Assembly (NCBI GenBank): GCA_017545535.1
Contig: JAFWMS010000027.1
Location: 23,072-87,071 of the forward strand
Direction: 5' to 3'
From: Clostridia bacterium
Lineage (GTDB): Bacteria; Bacillota; Clostridia; Christensenellales; CAG-138
Length of the DNA: 64,000 nucleotides
The translations under genes were made by a program, and so were the position numbers. Positions within the stretch are counted from its first letter, which is position 1, and every line of letters begins with the position of its first letter. Below the pieces are notes generated by a model. It worked only from the letters and a program-made list of their open reading frames with translations. It ran no database searches and was not told the DNA's origin. This document shows, in pieces, positions 7,705 through 17,056 of this stretch.

Positions 7705-9702
7705 ATGGAATTGACGGACATCAAAGGCATCGGCCCCAAAAGGATAGAACTGCTGCATCAGCTGGGCATCCACAGCCTCAGCGATCTGTTGACATACTAT
7801 CCCAGCGGCTATCTCGATTACTCCGCCTGCACCCCGGTGTCGGAGCTGGAGGACGGGGCCTTCGCCACCGTTCAGGTCACCCTGACCTCCGGCCCCTCCT
7901 GGTTTTCCCGCAAGGGCTTGACCACCATAACCCTTTACGGCCGGGACGAGGCGGGCAAGCGGATCGCTCTGCGCTATTTTAACCAGCCCTATCGGGCCAA
8001 GGGCCTGGAGCCGGGGCAGACCTTCATCGCTTCCGGGCGGGTCCATATGGGGGAGAAAGGGGCTCCGGCCCTGATCAATCCCTTGCTCGCCAAGGAGCTG
8101 CGGGGCATCGTGCCCGTGTATGCCACCCTCAAGGGGCTGACCCAGACCAATCTCAGGGACGGTATCCGCTCGGCCCTGGAGGGATCGAGCCTGGAGGAGA
8201 CGCTGCCGCTGGAGTTGCTTCAAAAGCACGACCTTCCCCAGCGGACCGAGGCCCTTTGGGAGCTGCATTTCCCCACCGACACAAAGCGTCTGGAGGCGGC
8301 CCGCCGTCGCCGGGCCTACGAGGACGCGCTCTACTATTTCCTGGCCTCTCAGGAGCTGAAGGAGGAGCGCAAGCGCCGGAACGGCATCGCCTTTTCCGCG
8401 GTGGAATCGTTGCCGGAATACGTGAAGACCCTGCCCTTTACGCCCACCCACGCCCAGCAGCGGGTCCTTTTTGAGGTGGCGAAGGATATGGCTTCCCACA
8501 GCCCCATGAACCGCATGATCGAAGGGGATGTGGGCTCGGGCAAGACGGGCATCGCTCTCTTTGCCCTGTACGCGGCCGCCCGGGATGGGTATCAGGGGGC
8601 GCTGATGGCCCCCACGGAGATATTGGCCCGGCAGCATTATGAGTCTCTGAAGCCCCTTTTCAGGGACGAATGCGGGCTCCTGTTGGGCAGCGAAAGCCCC
8701 AGGGAGAAGCGGGAGGCTTTGGAAAAGCTCGAAAGCGGCGCATGGAAGGCCGTCACCGGCACCCATGCCCTCTTTTCTCAAAACGTGCGCTTCCATAAGC
8801 TGGGGGTGGTGGTCACCGACGAGCAGCACCGCTTCGGCGTGTCCCAGCGGGCCGCCATGGAGCAGAAGGGGTCCCGCCCCGACGTGCTGGTCATGAGCGC
8901 CACGCCCATCCCCCGGACTTTGGCATTGATCCTCTACGGAGATTTGGATCTGTCCGTCATCGACGAGCTGCCTGCTGGGCGCAAGCCTGTGAAGACCCAT
9001 CTGGTGGGGCCCGCCAAAAGGAAGGATATGTACCGATACCTGGCCGCCCGGGCCAGGGAAGGAGAGCAGTGCTATGTGGTCTGCCCCCTCATCGAAAGGA
9101 CCGAGGGGCTGGAAGGCCTTTCGGTGGACGAGGTATACGACGAGGTGCGGGAGATAGCCGGAGACGTGCCCCTGCTGAAGCTTCACGGCCGCATGTCCGA
9201 GGCGGAGAAGCAGTCCGTCATGGCCCGGTTCTATTCCGGTCAGGTCCCCATCCTCATCTCCACCACGGTCATCGAGGTGGGTGTCCATGTGCCCAGGGCC
9301 ACCGGCATGGTCATCGAGGGGGCGGAGAGGTTCGGCCTCTCCGCCATGCACCAGCTTCGGGGCCGGGTGGGCCGGGGCGAGGGACAGGCCCACTGCTATC
9401 TGGTGGTCTACGAGCAAAAGAAAAGCGCCATGGAACGGCTCCAGGCCATGCTGGACACCAGCGACGGGTTCAAGATCGCCGAGCGGGATCTGGAGCTCAG
9501 GGGCGCAGGGGATCTCATAGGCATCCGCCAGGCGGGGGAGGAGCGGGAGGAAGGCTTTTTGAAGGACTGCCCCGTATCGCTCCTGGAGGCGGCTTCCGTG
9601 GACGCCGCCGAGGTTTACAGCGTCCCCTCCCTGAAAAACGAGCAGCTCATGGAGGCCGCCCGCCTGCGGTATCGAGCCATGGGCAACATCACTATGAACT
9701 AA
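7705..9702 (+). CDS. recG: ATP-dependent DNA helicase RecG
   Basis: Branched-DNA helicase that regresses stalled forks and processes recombination intermediates. 665 residues from the family start (MELTDIKGIGPKRIELL). The wedge/OB domain occupies about residues 1-240. Walker A EGDVGSGKT, DEQHRFGVSQR (DExH) and SATPIPRTL follow. The open frame runs upstream through the FakA-like gene, but homology begins at 7705. The only ribosome-site candidate is a weak AAGG, and a terminator lies directly upstream, so expression may need terminator read-through or a cryptic start. Confidence 0.95.
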   Translation: MELTDIKGIGPKRIELLHQLGIHSLSDLLTYYPSGYLDYSACTPVSELEDGAFATVQVTLTSGPSWFSRKGLTTITLYGRDEAGKRIALRYFNQPYRAKGLEPGQTFIASGRVHMGEKGAPALINPLLAKELRGIVPVYATLKGLTQTNLRDGIRSALEGSSLEETLPLELLQKHDLPQRTEALWELHFPTDTKRLEAARRRRAYEDALYYFLASQELKEERKRRNGIAFSAVESLPEYVKTLPFTPTHAQQRVLFEVAKDMASHSPMNRMIEGDVGSGKTGIALFALYAAARDGYQGALMAPTEILARQHYESLKPLFRDECGLLLGSESPREKREALEKLESGAWKAVTGTHALFSQNVRFHKLGVVVTDEQHRFGVSQRAAMEQKGSRPDVLVMSATPIPRTLALILYGDLDLSVIDELPAGRKPVKTHLVGPAKRKDMYRYLAARAREGEQCYVVCPLIERTEGLEGLSVDEVYDEVREIAGDVPLLKLHGRMSEAEKQSVMARFYSGQVPILISTTVIEVGVHVPRATGMVIEGAERFGLSAMHQLRGRVGRGEGQAHCYLVVYEQKKSAMERLQAMLDTSDGFKIAERDLELRGAGDLIGIRQAGEEREEGFLKDCPVSLLEAASVDAAEVYSVPSLKNEQLMEAARLRYRAMGNITMN

Positions 9703-9706
9703 TAAG

Positions 9707-9736
9707 AAAGGCCGTCCTCTCCGGACGGCCTTTCTG
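9707..9736 (+). terminator. Terminator after recG
   Basis: AAAGGCCGTC and GACGGCCTTT form a 10-bp stem with a 7-nt loop. The T-tract is short. Confidence 0.7.
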
Positions 9737-9824
9737 CCGTTTGTATCTCATCATGACGCCGGTCGTGCGGTCATGTCATTTTTGCGTATGCTTTCATACG
9801 CTCCCGATTGCTTTTCGACTATGC

Positions 9825-10016
9825 TTAGTGCATGTTCTTCTCCGCGTACTCGATCATGCGCTTCACCATCTCGCCGCCGATGCTGCCGGCCTCACGAGAG
9901 GTCAGATCGCCGTTGTAACCCTGCTTGAGGTTGATGTTCAGGGAAGAAGCCACCTCAGACTTGAAGTTGCCGAGCTTGTCCTGGTTTTCAGGAACCATAG
10001 AGCTGTTGCGTGCCAT
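9825..10016 (-). CDS. Alpha/beta-type small acid-soluble spore protein
   Basis: 63 residues starting MARNSSMVPENQDKLGNFK and containing NGDLTSREAGSIGGEMVKR, the alpha/beta SASP signature. These proteins coat and protect DNA in the dormant spore and are later degraded by Gpr, which is encoded at 55355. A strong AAAGGAGGTG site precedes the ATG. In the family the protease cleaves within the short Glu-containing motif near KSEVAS. It marks the host as an endospore former. Confidence 0.95.
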   Translation of the reverse strand: MARNSSMVPENQDKLGNFKSEVASSLNINLKQGYNGDLTSREAGSIGGEMVKRMIEYAEKNMH

Positions 10017-10152
10017 TTACGTTTCACCTCCTTTGCTTTGCTTTTCGCGATTACTTTTCCCTGCCTGCCCGGATTTATTACAGGAAAAAACTGCATATGC
10101 CGCAGAATCTTGCCGTCTGATGGATAATCGAGAAAAAATTGCCAAAACACCC

Positions 10153-10181
10153 TTGACAGAAAAAATACTTAGTGTAAAAAT
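10153..10181 (+). promoter_or_regulatory. Promoter of the sugar ABC operon
   Basis: TTGACA (10153-10158) followed after 16-17 bp by TAAAAA/AAAAAT (10175-10181), about 65 nt before the binding-protein ATG. Confidence 0.6.
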
Positions 10182-10243
10182 TATTGATGTAGAACTCCTT
10201 CCCAAGCGGAGGGAGAATAAAAAAAGGAGAAGTAAAAACAACA

Positions 10244-11515
10244 ATGAAGAAGATCCTTGCTTTGGCTCTTGTGCTGTGCCTCATGTTCGCTTTGGTCCCT
10301 GTGACCACGGCGGAAACCGGCTCCGTCTACTGGCTGAACTTCAAGCCCGAATCCGATGAAGTTCTGCAGCAGATCGCCAAGATGTACACCGAGAAGACCG
10401 GCGTCCCCGTGAACGTGGTCACCGCCGCCTCCGGCACCTACAGCCAGACGCTGACCGCCGAGATGGACAAGTCCACCCCGCCCACCCTGTTCATCGTGGG
10501 CAACCAGGAGGGTGTGAAGACCTGGTCCGAGTACTGCCTGGACCTCACCGGCACCAAGATCGCCAACGAGCTGAACACCGACGCCTACAACCTCTATGAC
10601 GAGAACGGCAAGCTCTGCTCCATCGGCTACTGCTACGAGTGCTACGGCATCATCGTGAACGTTGACCTCCTTGAGAAGGCCGGCCACAAGCTGGATGAGA
10701 TCACCAACTTCGAGACCCTGAAGGCCGTGGTGGAGGACATCCACGCCCGCGCCGCTGAGCTGGGCTTCGATGCGTTCACCTCCTCCGATATGGACGGTTC
10801 CTCCAGCTGGCGCTTCACCGGCCACATGATCAACCTGGACTACTTCTATGAAGAGCGGGCGGCCGGCAAGGTCTGGACCGAGTGCCCCGCCACCATCACC
10901 GGCGAGTTCGTCCCCAACTTCAAGAACCTGTATGATCTGGCCATCAACAACAGCGAGTTCGATCCCGCTACCTTCGCCGCCGGCGGTCATGACGCTGAGG
11001 GCGAGTTCAAGGCCGACAAGGCTGTGTTCTTCGTGAACGGCTCCTGGGAGTACGGCGCTGTGTCCGAGGGCGGCAAGAACGTGGCCATGATCCCCTACTA
11101 CTGCGGTGTAGAGGGCGAGGAGAAGGCTGGTCTCAACTGCGGCACCGAGAACTGCTGGGCCATCAACGCCAACGCCAAGCAGGCCGACATCGACGCCACC
11201 ATGGACTTCCTCTACTGGTGCGTGACCGATCCTGAAGCCTCCCGCATCCTGGTGGATTCCTTCGGCGTCATGCCCTATAAGCAGGCTGCCGCATCCACCA
11301 ACGGCTTCCTGGCCATGGCCAACGACTACGCCAATAACGGCTGCTACGTCATGGATTGGGCCACCAACTATCAGCCCAACGTGGACGCCTACCGCGCTGC
11401 CTTCGTGTCCGCTCTGAACGCCTACAACGCCGATCAGTCCGACGCCAACTGGGAGCAGGTCCGTTCCGCCATCGTGGACGGCTGGGCCTATCAGTACAGC
11501 CAGGTGAACGGCTAA
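10244..11515 (+). CDS. Extracellular sugar-type solute-binding protein
   Basis: 423 residues of the family-1 ABC sugar-binding fold. A signal peptide (residues 1 to about 23, MKKILALALVLCLMFALVPV, then TTA before E) precedes the domain. The Cys at residue 12 lies inside the hydrophobic core and lacks a Gly/Ala/Ser before it, so this is not a lipobox. Most Gram-positive homologues are lipoproteins, so anchoring here is unclear. Two permeases follow. The sugar is unknown. The ribosome site is AAAGGAGAAG. Confidence 0.9.
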   Translation: MKKILALALVLCLMFALVPVTTAETGSVYWLNFKPESDEVLQQIAKMYTEKTGVPVNVVTAASGTYSQTLTAEMDKSTPPTLFIVGNQEGVKTWSEYCLDLTGTKIANELNTDAYNLYDENGKLCSIGYCYECYGIIVNVDLLEKAGHKLDEITNFETLKAVVEDIHARAAELGFDAFTSSDMDGSSSWRFTGHMINLDYFYEERAAGKVWTECPATITGEFVPNFKNLYDLAINNSEFDPATFAAGGHDAEGEFKADKAVFFVNGSWEYGAVSEGGKNVAMIPYYCGVEGEEKAGLNCGTENCWAINANAKQADIDATMDFLYWCVTDPEASRILVDSFGVMPYKQAAASTNGFLAMANDYANNGCYVMDWATNYQPNVDAYRAAFVSALNAYNADQSDANWEQVRSAIVDGWAYQYSQVNG

Positions 11516-11601
11516 TCTACCATTCCATGTGACTTAAGAGGGGCGGGCGGCTTCGCCCGTCCCTCGTACTTTTCTTTTCTGTAAAGCAAGGGGTGTTTCA
11601 T

Positions 11602-12516
11602 TTGAAAAGAAAACCGTACGATCTAAGGAAGGGGCCCATCCGCAAGCAATGGTGGATCTTCCTGCTGCCGCTGATGGCAGCCTTCACCATCGGCTTCGTG
11701 TGGCCCTTCATTCAGGGCATCTACCTGTCCTTCTGCACCTTCACCACCACGTCCAACGCCAAGCTCAACGGGGTGATGAACAACAAGGCTTTCTTCAACA
11801 ACTACATCAAGGCCTTCCAGGATCCCACCTTCGTCCGCTCCTTCTGGTATTCGGCCCTGTTCGCCGTGGTGAGCCTCATCATCATCAACGTGCTGGCCTT
11901 CACGGTGGCCTACTTCCTCACCAAGGAGCTCAAGGGCAGCAACCTTTTTCGGACCGTGTTTTTCATGCCGAACCTGATCGGCGGCATCGTTTTGGGATAC
12001 ATCTGGTCCATGATCTTTGACGGCATCCTGCACATCTACGGCAAGACATTGGTGACCGAACCCGTCTGGGGCTTCTGGGGGCTGGTGATCGTGGTGGCCT
12101 GGCAGCAGATCGGGTACATGATGATCATCTATATCGCGGGGCTCCAGGCCGTGCCCAACGACATGCTGGAGGCGGCCAAGATCGACGGCGCCTCCGGTTG
12201 GCAGACCCTGTGGCGGGTCACCATCCCCAACGTGATGCCCTCCATCACCATCTGCACCTTCTTGAGCCTGACCAACGGGTTCAAGCTCTTCGATCAAAAC
12301 CTGGCGTTGACCAACGGTCTGCCCAAGCCCTTCATCAACGGGGTGCCCGTGGGGCAGACGGAGATGATCGCCCTGAACATCTATAACACCTTCTATGTGG
12401 GCAACACCTCCGCCCGGGGCACCGCCCAGGCCAAGGCCGTCCTGTTCTTCATCCTGGTGGCGGGCCTCGGTCTCATCCAGCTCTCCGCCACCCGCAGAAA
12501 GGAGGTGCAGCAGTAA
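11602..12516 (+). CDS. ABC sugar transporter permease (MalF/UgpA type)
   Basis: About 304 residues with six hydrophobic segments. The EAA loop (EAAKIDGASGWQTLWRVTIP) contacts an ATPase subunit. A GTG at 11593 is in frame, but AAGGGG at 11588-11593 is correctly spaced for the TTG at 11602, giving MKRKPYDLRKGP. The stop overlaps the next start by 1 nt (TAATG). No ATP-binding gene is nearby, so a shared MsmX-type ATPase encoded elsewhere is likely. Confidence 0.9.
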   Translation: MKRKPYDLRKGPIRKQWWIFLLPLMAAFTIGFVWPFIQGIYLSFCTFTTTSNAKLNGVMNNKAFFNNYIKAFQDPTFVRSFWYSALFAVVSLIIINVLAFTVAYFLTKELKGSNLFRTVFFMPNLIGGIVLGYIWSMIFDGILHIYGKTLVTEPVWGFWGLVIVVAWQQIGYMMIIYIAGLQAVPNDMLEAAKIDGASGWQTLWRVTIPNVMPSITICTFLSLTNGFKLFDQNLALTNGLPKPFINGVPVGQTEMIALNIYNTFYVGNTSARGTAQAKAVLFFILVAGLGLIQLSATRRKEVQQ

Positions 12517-13373
12517 TGAGTCAAAAGAGTCTCGCCAAGGAAAAGACCTTCAAGACGGTGCTTTCCATCGTTTTGGCGGTGATCTGCATCCTCTACATGC
12601 TGCCCATCGGCACGCTGATCATCAACACCTTCAAGGGCAGCACCTACGTGAAGTCCGAGACCTTCGCCCTGCCCAACGCCCAGTCCTTCGTGGGATGGGA
12701 CAACTATGTGAAGGGCATGACCTTCGGCAACTACGACTTCTGGAAGACGGTGCTCTACAGCTTCACCATCACCATCCTGAGCTCCGCCATGATCCTGCTG
12801 TTCACGTCCATGGCCGCCTGGTTCATCGCCCGGGTGGATTCCAAGGTCTGCCGGATCATCTACTACCTGTGCGTGTTCTCCATGGTGGTCCCCTTCCAGA
12901 TGGTCATGTTCACCCTCTCCAAGACCGCGGACACCCTGAAGCTGAACACCCCCTGGACCATCCCCATCGTGTATCTGGGCTTCGGGGCGGGCCTCGCCAT
13001 CTTCATGTTCGTAGGCTTCGTCAAGGGCATCCCCCTGGAGATCGAGGAGGCGGCGGTCATCGACGGCTGCGGGCCCCTGAAGACCTATTTCCTGGTGGTT
13101 TTCCCCATGCTGAAACCCACCATGATCTCCGTGGGCATATTGGAGATCATGTGGGTCTGGAACGATTATCTGCTCCCGTACCTGGTTTTGGACAGGAACC
13201 TGTATCGGACCATCCCCATCCATATCCAGTACCTTCAGGGCAGCTATGGTCAGGTGGACTGGGGCGCCACCATGGCGCTGATTTTCCTGGGTATCATCCC
13301 GGTGGTGATCTTCTATCTCCTCTGCCAGAAGCACATCATCAAGGGCGTGGCCGCCGGCGCCGTAAAGGGTTGA
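12516..13373 (+). CDS. ABC sugar transporter permease (MalG/UgpE type)
   Basis: 285 residues with six predicted membrane spans and the EAA motif (IEEAAVIDGCGPLKTYFLVV). It pairs with the upstream permease to form the import channel. An internal GGAGG in the end of the preceding gene (12501-12505) serves as ribosome site. Followed by a strong terminator. Confidence 0.92.
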   Translation: MSQKSLAKEKTFKTVLSIVLAVICILYMLPIGTLIINTFKGSTYVKSETFALPNAQSFVGWDNYVKGMTFGNYDFWKTVLYSFTITILSSAMILLFTSMAAWFIARVDSKVCRIIYYLCVFSMVVPFQMVMFTLSKTADTLKLNTPWTIPIVYLGFGAGLAIFMFVGFVKGIPLEIEEAAVIDGCGPLKTYFLVVFPMLKPTMISVGILEIMWVWNDYLLPYLVLDRNLYRTIPIHIQYLQGSYGQVDWGATMALIFLGIIPVVIFYLLCQKHIIKGVAAGAVKG

Positions 13374-13389
13374 TCTTTTCTTTTTGCTA

Positions 13390-13424
13390 CAAGGGCCGCG
13401 AACAGCGGCCCTTGTAATATTTTA
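13390..13424 (+). terminator. Terminator after the sugar ABC operon
   Basis: CAAGGGCCGC/GCGGCCCTTG 10-bp stem with a 5-nt loop, followed by TAATATTTT. Confidence 0.8.
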
Positions 13425-13443
13425 CAGCAAGGCGTTCACATAC

Positions 13444-13472
13444 TGGACAAATATTTGTTTTTATGGTAGAAT
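13444..13472 (+). promoter_or_regulatory. Promoter of the two-component/htrA/mutS2 operon
   Basis: TGGACA (13444-13449), 17-bp spacer, TAGAAT (13467-13472). It leaves a leader of about 125 nt before the response regulator ATG. Confidence 0.65.
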
Positions 13473-13497
13473 GCAATGACTATAAATAGGTGGTAGT

Positions 13498-13566
13498 ATG
13501 CCGTGCATTTTATCGGCTTCCCTTTGCCTCCATTTTCGCCGGAAGGCGGCGCGGGGCGGGAGCTAA
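13498..13566 (+). CDS. Candidate 22-residue leader peptide
   Basis: Short open frame with AGGTGG 5-6 nt before its ATG, lying wholly inside the long leader of the response regulator mRNA. It encodes a Cys/Arg-containing peptide (MPCILSASLCLHFRRK...). It could be a leader peptide, or the frame may be chance. No homologue is known to me. Confidence 0.35.
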   Translation: MPCILSASLCLHFRRKAARGGS

Positions 13567-13605
13567 CGGTATTCATTCAACTGGTATACACAAACAGGAG
13601 GTCCT

Positions 13606-14289
13606 ATGGATAACAACACCATTCTCGTGATCGATGATGACAGAAACATTCTTTCTATCATTGAGCTATATTTGAAAAAGGCTGGGTTCAACGTGGTCAC
13701 CTGCGCCACGGGATACGACGCGCTGTCCGCGTTCCGCAGCGTTAAACCCACGCTGGTGGTGCTGGATGTGATGCTGCCCGGTCGGGACGGCTGGTCCATT
13801 CTGAACGACATCCGCCAGGAAGCCTCCACGCCGGTTATCATGCTCACCGCCAAGGGCGACACCGGCGAGCGGGTCCGGGGCTTGGAGCTGGGGGCGGACG
13901 ACTACATCGCCAAGCCCTTCGACAGCAACGAGCTCATCGCCCGGATCAAGGCCGTGCTGCGTCGGAGCGCTCCCGCGGCGGATCAGGAAAAGGCCATCGT
14001 GCTGCCCGACCTTTCCATCTCTCTGGAAAACTATTCCGTGATCCTGGACGGGATCCAGCTGGAGATGCCGCCCAAGGAGATCGAGCTTTTGTACTTCCTG
14101 GCGTCCCACGCGGGGAAAGTGTTTACCCGGGAGCAGCTCTTGGAGCAGGTCTGGGGCTTCGATTTCTTCGGCGATTCCCGCACGGTGGACGTGCATGTGA
14201 AGCGTATTCGTGAAAAGCTGGGCGAGCGGCAAAGCTGGCAGCTGAAGACCGTTTGGGGCGTGGGATACAAATTCGAGATCCATTCCTGA
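13606..14289 (+). CDS. OmpR/PhoB-family response regulator
   Basis: 227 residues. The receiver domain (about 1-120) has the acidic pair DDD, the phospho-acceptor Asp in VVLDVMLPG and the Lys in YIAKPF. The winged-helix DNA-binding domain (about 130-225) ends in VWGVGYKFE. AGGAGG lies before the ATG. It is followed after 15 nt by its histidine kinase. A 22-codon frame in the leader may affect its expression. Confidence 0.96.
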   Translation: MDNNTILVIDDDRNILSIIELYLKKAGFNVVTCATGYDALSAFRSVKPTLVVLDVMLPGRDGWSILNDIRQEASTPVIMLTAKGDTGERVRGLELGADDYIAKPFDSNELIARIKAVLRRSAPAADQEKAIVLPDLSISLENYSVILDGIQLEMPPKEIELLYFLASHAGKVFTREQLLEQVWGFDFFGDSRTVDVHVKRIREKLGERQSWQLKTVWGVGYKFEIHS

Positions 14290-14304
14290 CGTCCCTTTCT
14301 CCTC

Positions 14305-15756
14305 ATGGCGAAAATCCGTTTCAAATCCATATTTGACCGCATGCTGTTCCTGCAATGCGTGACGGTCCTTTCTCTGCTGCTCATTTTGGGCCTGGGGATC
14401 GGATACGTGGCCCGTATGCAGGGGTTGAATATGGAGAAGGAATCGTTGATCGAAACGGCGCGCCAGGCCGCGTCAACGCTGGAGGCGGGAGAGCCGCCCC
14501 AGTCGCTGCAGCCTTTGACGGAGGGGAAGAAGCTCCTCATCCAAGTCCTCTATCCCGATGGGATTGTCTCCGTATACAGAGATGAAAAATGGCAGCCCCT
14601 GGTGGCCATGCCCGCGGACAAAACCCGGGCGTCGGAGGCCCTGCGGCGGAACGGGGAGACGCCGGAGACCATGGAGCGGTATTTTTCCAAGGTATCGTTT
14701 CGGGTGTATACCCTTTTCGTTCGTTTGGGCGCAGAGGATAAGGACGGGGTGCTCCTGGTCCATGGCGACATCTCCCGCCTGAACGAGGCCTTTCGGCAGA
14801 TCGCCCTCTGGACGCTGGCCATCTGCGTCGTCGCCGCCTTTGTGGTTTTGTTCTCCTCCTACTATATCGCCAAGCGGATCATCAACCCCTTCGTGGACAT
14901 GAACCACATCGTCCAGTGCTACTCCAAGGGCGACTTTTCCCAGCGCATCCCCGTTCAGGGGAAGGATGAGGCGTCCCAGCTGGGGCGGAGCTTCAACGAG
15001 ATGGCGGATCAGCTGAAGAATCTGGAGGTCACCCGCCAAAGCTTCGTGGCCAACGTGTCCCATGAGCTTCGCTCGCCCCTCACCAGCATGAAGGGCTTTT
15101 TGGAGGCCATGATGGACGGTACTATCCCGCCCGAGGAGCACGAACACTACATCGACATTGTGCTTTCGGAGACCCGGCGCATGACCGCCATGGTCAACGA
15201 TCTGCTGGATCTGGCCCGGATCGAAAGCGGCATCATCACCGTCAACTACGAGGTCTTTGATATCAACGAGCTCATTCGCCGGACCCTCATCACCTTTGAA
15301 GCCCGGATCTCCGAAAAGAATATGGAGCTGGACGTGCGCTTTGCCAACGAACAGAGCTTCGTCTACGCGGACAGCAATCAGATCTCTCAGGTCCTGCGGA
15401 ATCTGATCGACAACGCCATCAAGTATTCCCCCCAGGGGCGCTCCCTTCTGGTGTCCACCTACGCCCTGCGCAAGGAGGTGTACGTCACCATCCGCGACAC
15501 CGGCGTGGGCATCCCTGCGGAGGACGTGCCCCATATCTTCGATAGGTTCTACAAGGTGGAGAAGGCCCATACGCCCTCGCCCCAGGTGGGATCCGGCTTG
15601 GGCCTCGCTATCGTGAAGAAGATCATCGAGGCCCACGGCCAGTCCATCACGGTGAAGAGCGCCCGGGGCAAGGGGACCCAGTTCACTTTTACATTAGAGA
15701 AAGCCAACACGCTCAAGCGTGTGACGGACGGAGGCAGAAAGAATGGAAGCGTATAG
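14305..15756 (+). CDS. Membrane sensor histidine kinase
   Basis: 483 residues: membrane span near residue 20, extracellular segment about 35-165, second span about 170-190, HAMP, phospho-acceptor His in ANVSHELRSPLTS, N box NLIDNAIKYSP, G boxes DTGVGIP and GSGLGLAI. No recognisable Shine-Dalgarno site precedes the ATG, so coupling to the response regulator is likely. The last 14 nt overlap the HtrA gene. The pair, together with HtrA, suggests envelope or protein-quality sensing. Confidence 0.95.
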   Translation: MAKIRFKSIFDRMLFLQCVTVLSLLLILGLGIGYVARMQGLNMEKESLIETARQAASTLEAGEPPQSLQPLTEGKKLLIQVLYPDGIVSVYRDEKWQPLVAMPADKTRASEALRRNGETPETMERYFSKVSFRVYTLFVRLGAEDKDGVLLVHGDISRLNEAFRQIALWTLAICVVAAFVVLFSSYYIAKRIINPFVDMNHIVQCYSKGDFSQRIPVQGKDEASQLGRSFNEMADQLKNLEVTRQSFVANVSHELRSPLTSMKGFLEAMMDGTIPPEEHEHYIDIVLSETRRMTAMVNDLLDLARIESGIITVNYEVFDINELIRRTLITFEARISEKNMELDVRFANEQSFVYADSNQISQVLRNLIDNAIKYSPQGRSLLVSTYALRKEVYVTIRDTGVGIPAEDVPHIFDRFYKVEKAHTPSPQVGSGLGLAIVKKIIEAHGQSITVKSARGKGTQFTFTLEKANTLKRVTDGGRKNGSV

Positions 15757-17056
15757 ACCAATTGAACCCAAGCGGAGCAGGGGCGTGCAGGCGCTCATCT
15801 GGACCCTATCTATCCTGTTTTGTGTGGCGATCGTTATCTTCCTGATGGTCGGGGTGGGATTCGGCCGCACCGTGCGGGCGAAGGCCGCCCTCGCTCGGGA
15901 GCAGGCCCAGACTGTTCCCTCTCAGAAAGCGACGCTGCCGGTCTTGCCCACGCCGGAGGCCACTCCGAGGGCCACGCCGGAGGTCAGACCGGTGCCTACG
16001 AGGTCGCCGGAGCTTTCGGCTCAGCCTACGGTGGATCCCGGCATCCTGGAGGCTTTGCCCAAGCTGGAGCTGAACATTCAGCAGTCTGATGAAATGAAAA
16101 CCTTCGCGTCCATCCCCGACGTGGTGGAGGCGGCTTCCGAATCTGTGGTGGGCATCATCCACTATCAGCCCAACCCCCGCACGGGCAAGCTGGAGGAATA
16201 TGCCAGCGGTTCGGGCTTTATCGTCTCTGAAAACGGATACGTGCTCACCAACGCCCATGTGGTGACCGGCGCGGCGGCGGTGGACGTGCTCTTCAGCGAC
16301 GGCGAAAAGACCCCGGCCCTGGTGGTGGGGACCGACGTGACCACGGATATCGCTGTGCTGAAGATGGAGGGGGAGGGCTATCCCGCCCTGCCCATCGGCG
16401 ATTCCGGCGCTTTGCGGGTGGGCGAATACGTGATCGCCATCGGCAACCCCCTGAGCGCCTATGAACTCTATGGGACGGTCACCTTCGGCATCATCAGCGC
16501 CACGGCCCGGGAGATCAACATCGACGGCTTCGTCAACACCTACTTGCAGACCGACGCCGCCATCAACTTCGGCAACAGCGGCGGTCCCCTCATCAACATG
16601 GCGGGGCAGGTCATCGGCATGAACAGCGCCAAGAGCATCACCGCGGGCTACGACACCCAGGGGAACGCCATCTCCGCAGAAGGCATCGGCTTTGCCCTGC
16701 CCATCCAAAACGTGATCGAGATCGCCAACGTCATTTTGCGGGAGGGCGGCATGGTCCGCCCCGGCATCGGCGTACAGATCCGGACAGTGGACGAGCAGAC
16801 GGCGGCGGAGAACGGTGTGCCCGAGGGCTGCCGGGTGGAGGAAGTGACCGAAGGCGCTCCTGCCCATTTGGCAGGGATGAAGGTGGGCGACATCATCACC
16901 CAGGCGGACGACATCGAGGTAAGGGTCAACGACGACGTGGTGGACTACGTGCGCTCCAAGGGGGTGGGCGATACCATCGCCTTTACGGTCTATCGGGACG
17001 GGGAGTATTTGACCATCCCCGTCACGGTGGGGGACATGAATCGATTCAATGACTGA
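15743..17056 (+). CDS. HtrA/DegP-like membrane-anchored serine protease
   Basis: 437 residues: cytoplasmic N-terminus, a single span (about residues 20-42), a Pro/Thr-rich linker, trypsin-like domain with His (TNAHVV), Asp (TTDIAVL) and Ser (NFGNSGGPL), then one PDZ domain (about 345-430). It degrades or refolds misfolded exported proteins. It overlaps the kinase gene by 14 nt and mutS2 by 1 nt (TGATG). Confidence 0.95.
   Translation: MEAYRPIEPKRSRGVQALIWTLSILFCVAIVIFLMVGVGFGRTVRAKAALAREQAQTVPSQKATLPVLPTPEATPRATPEVRPVPTRSPELSAQPTVDPGILEALPKLELNIQQSDEMKTFASIPDVVEAASESVVGIIHYQPNPRTGKLEEYASGSGFIVSENGYVLTNAHVVTGAAAVDVLFSDGEKTPALVVGTDVTTDIAVLKMEGEGYPALPIGDSGALRVGEYVIAIGNPLSAYELYGTVTFGIISATAREINIDGFVNTYLQTDAAINFGNSGGPLINMAGQVIGMNSAKSITAGYDTQGNAISAEGIGFALPIQNVIEIANVILREGGMVRPGIGVQIRTVDEQTAAENGVPEGCRVEEVTEGAPAHLAGMKVGDIITQADDIEVRVNDDVVDYVRSKGVGDTIAFTVYRDGEYLTIPVTVGDMNRFND

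Noticed and set aside
9784..9801. GCGTATG-CTTT-CATACGC hairpin after the SASP gene
   Set aside because: Considered as a terminator, but on the SASP strand it is followed by an A-run, not a T-run.
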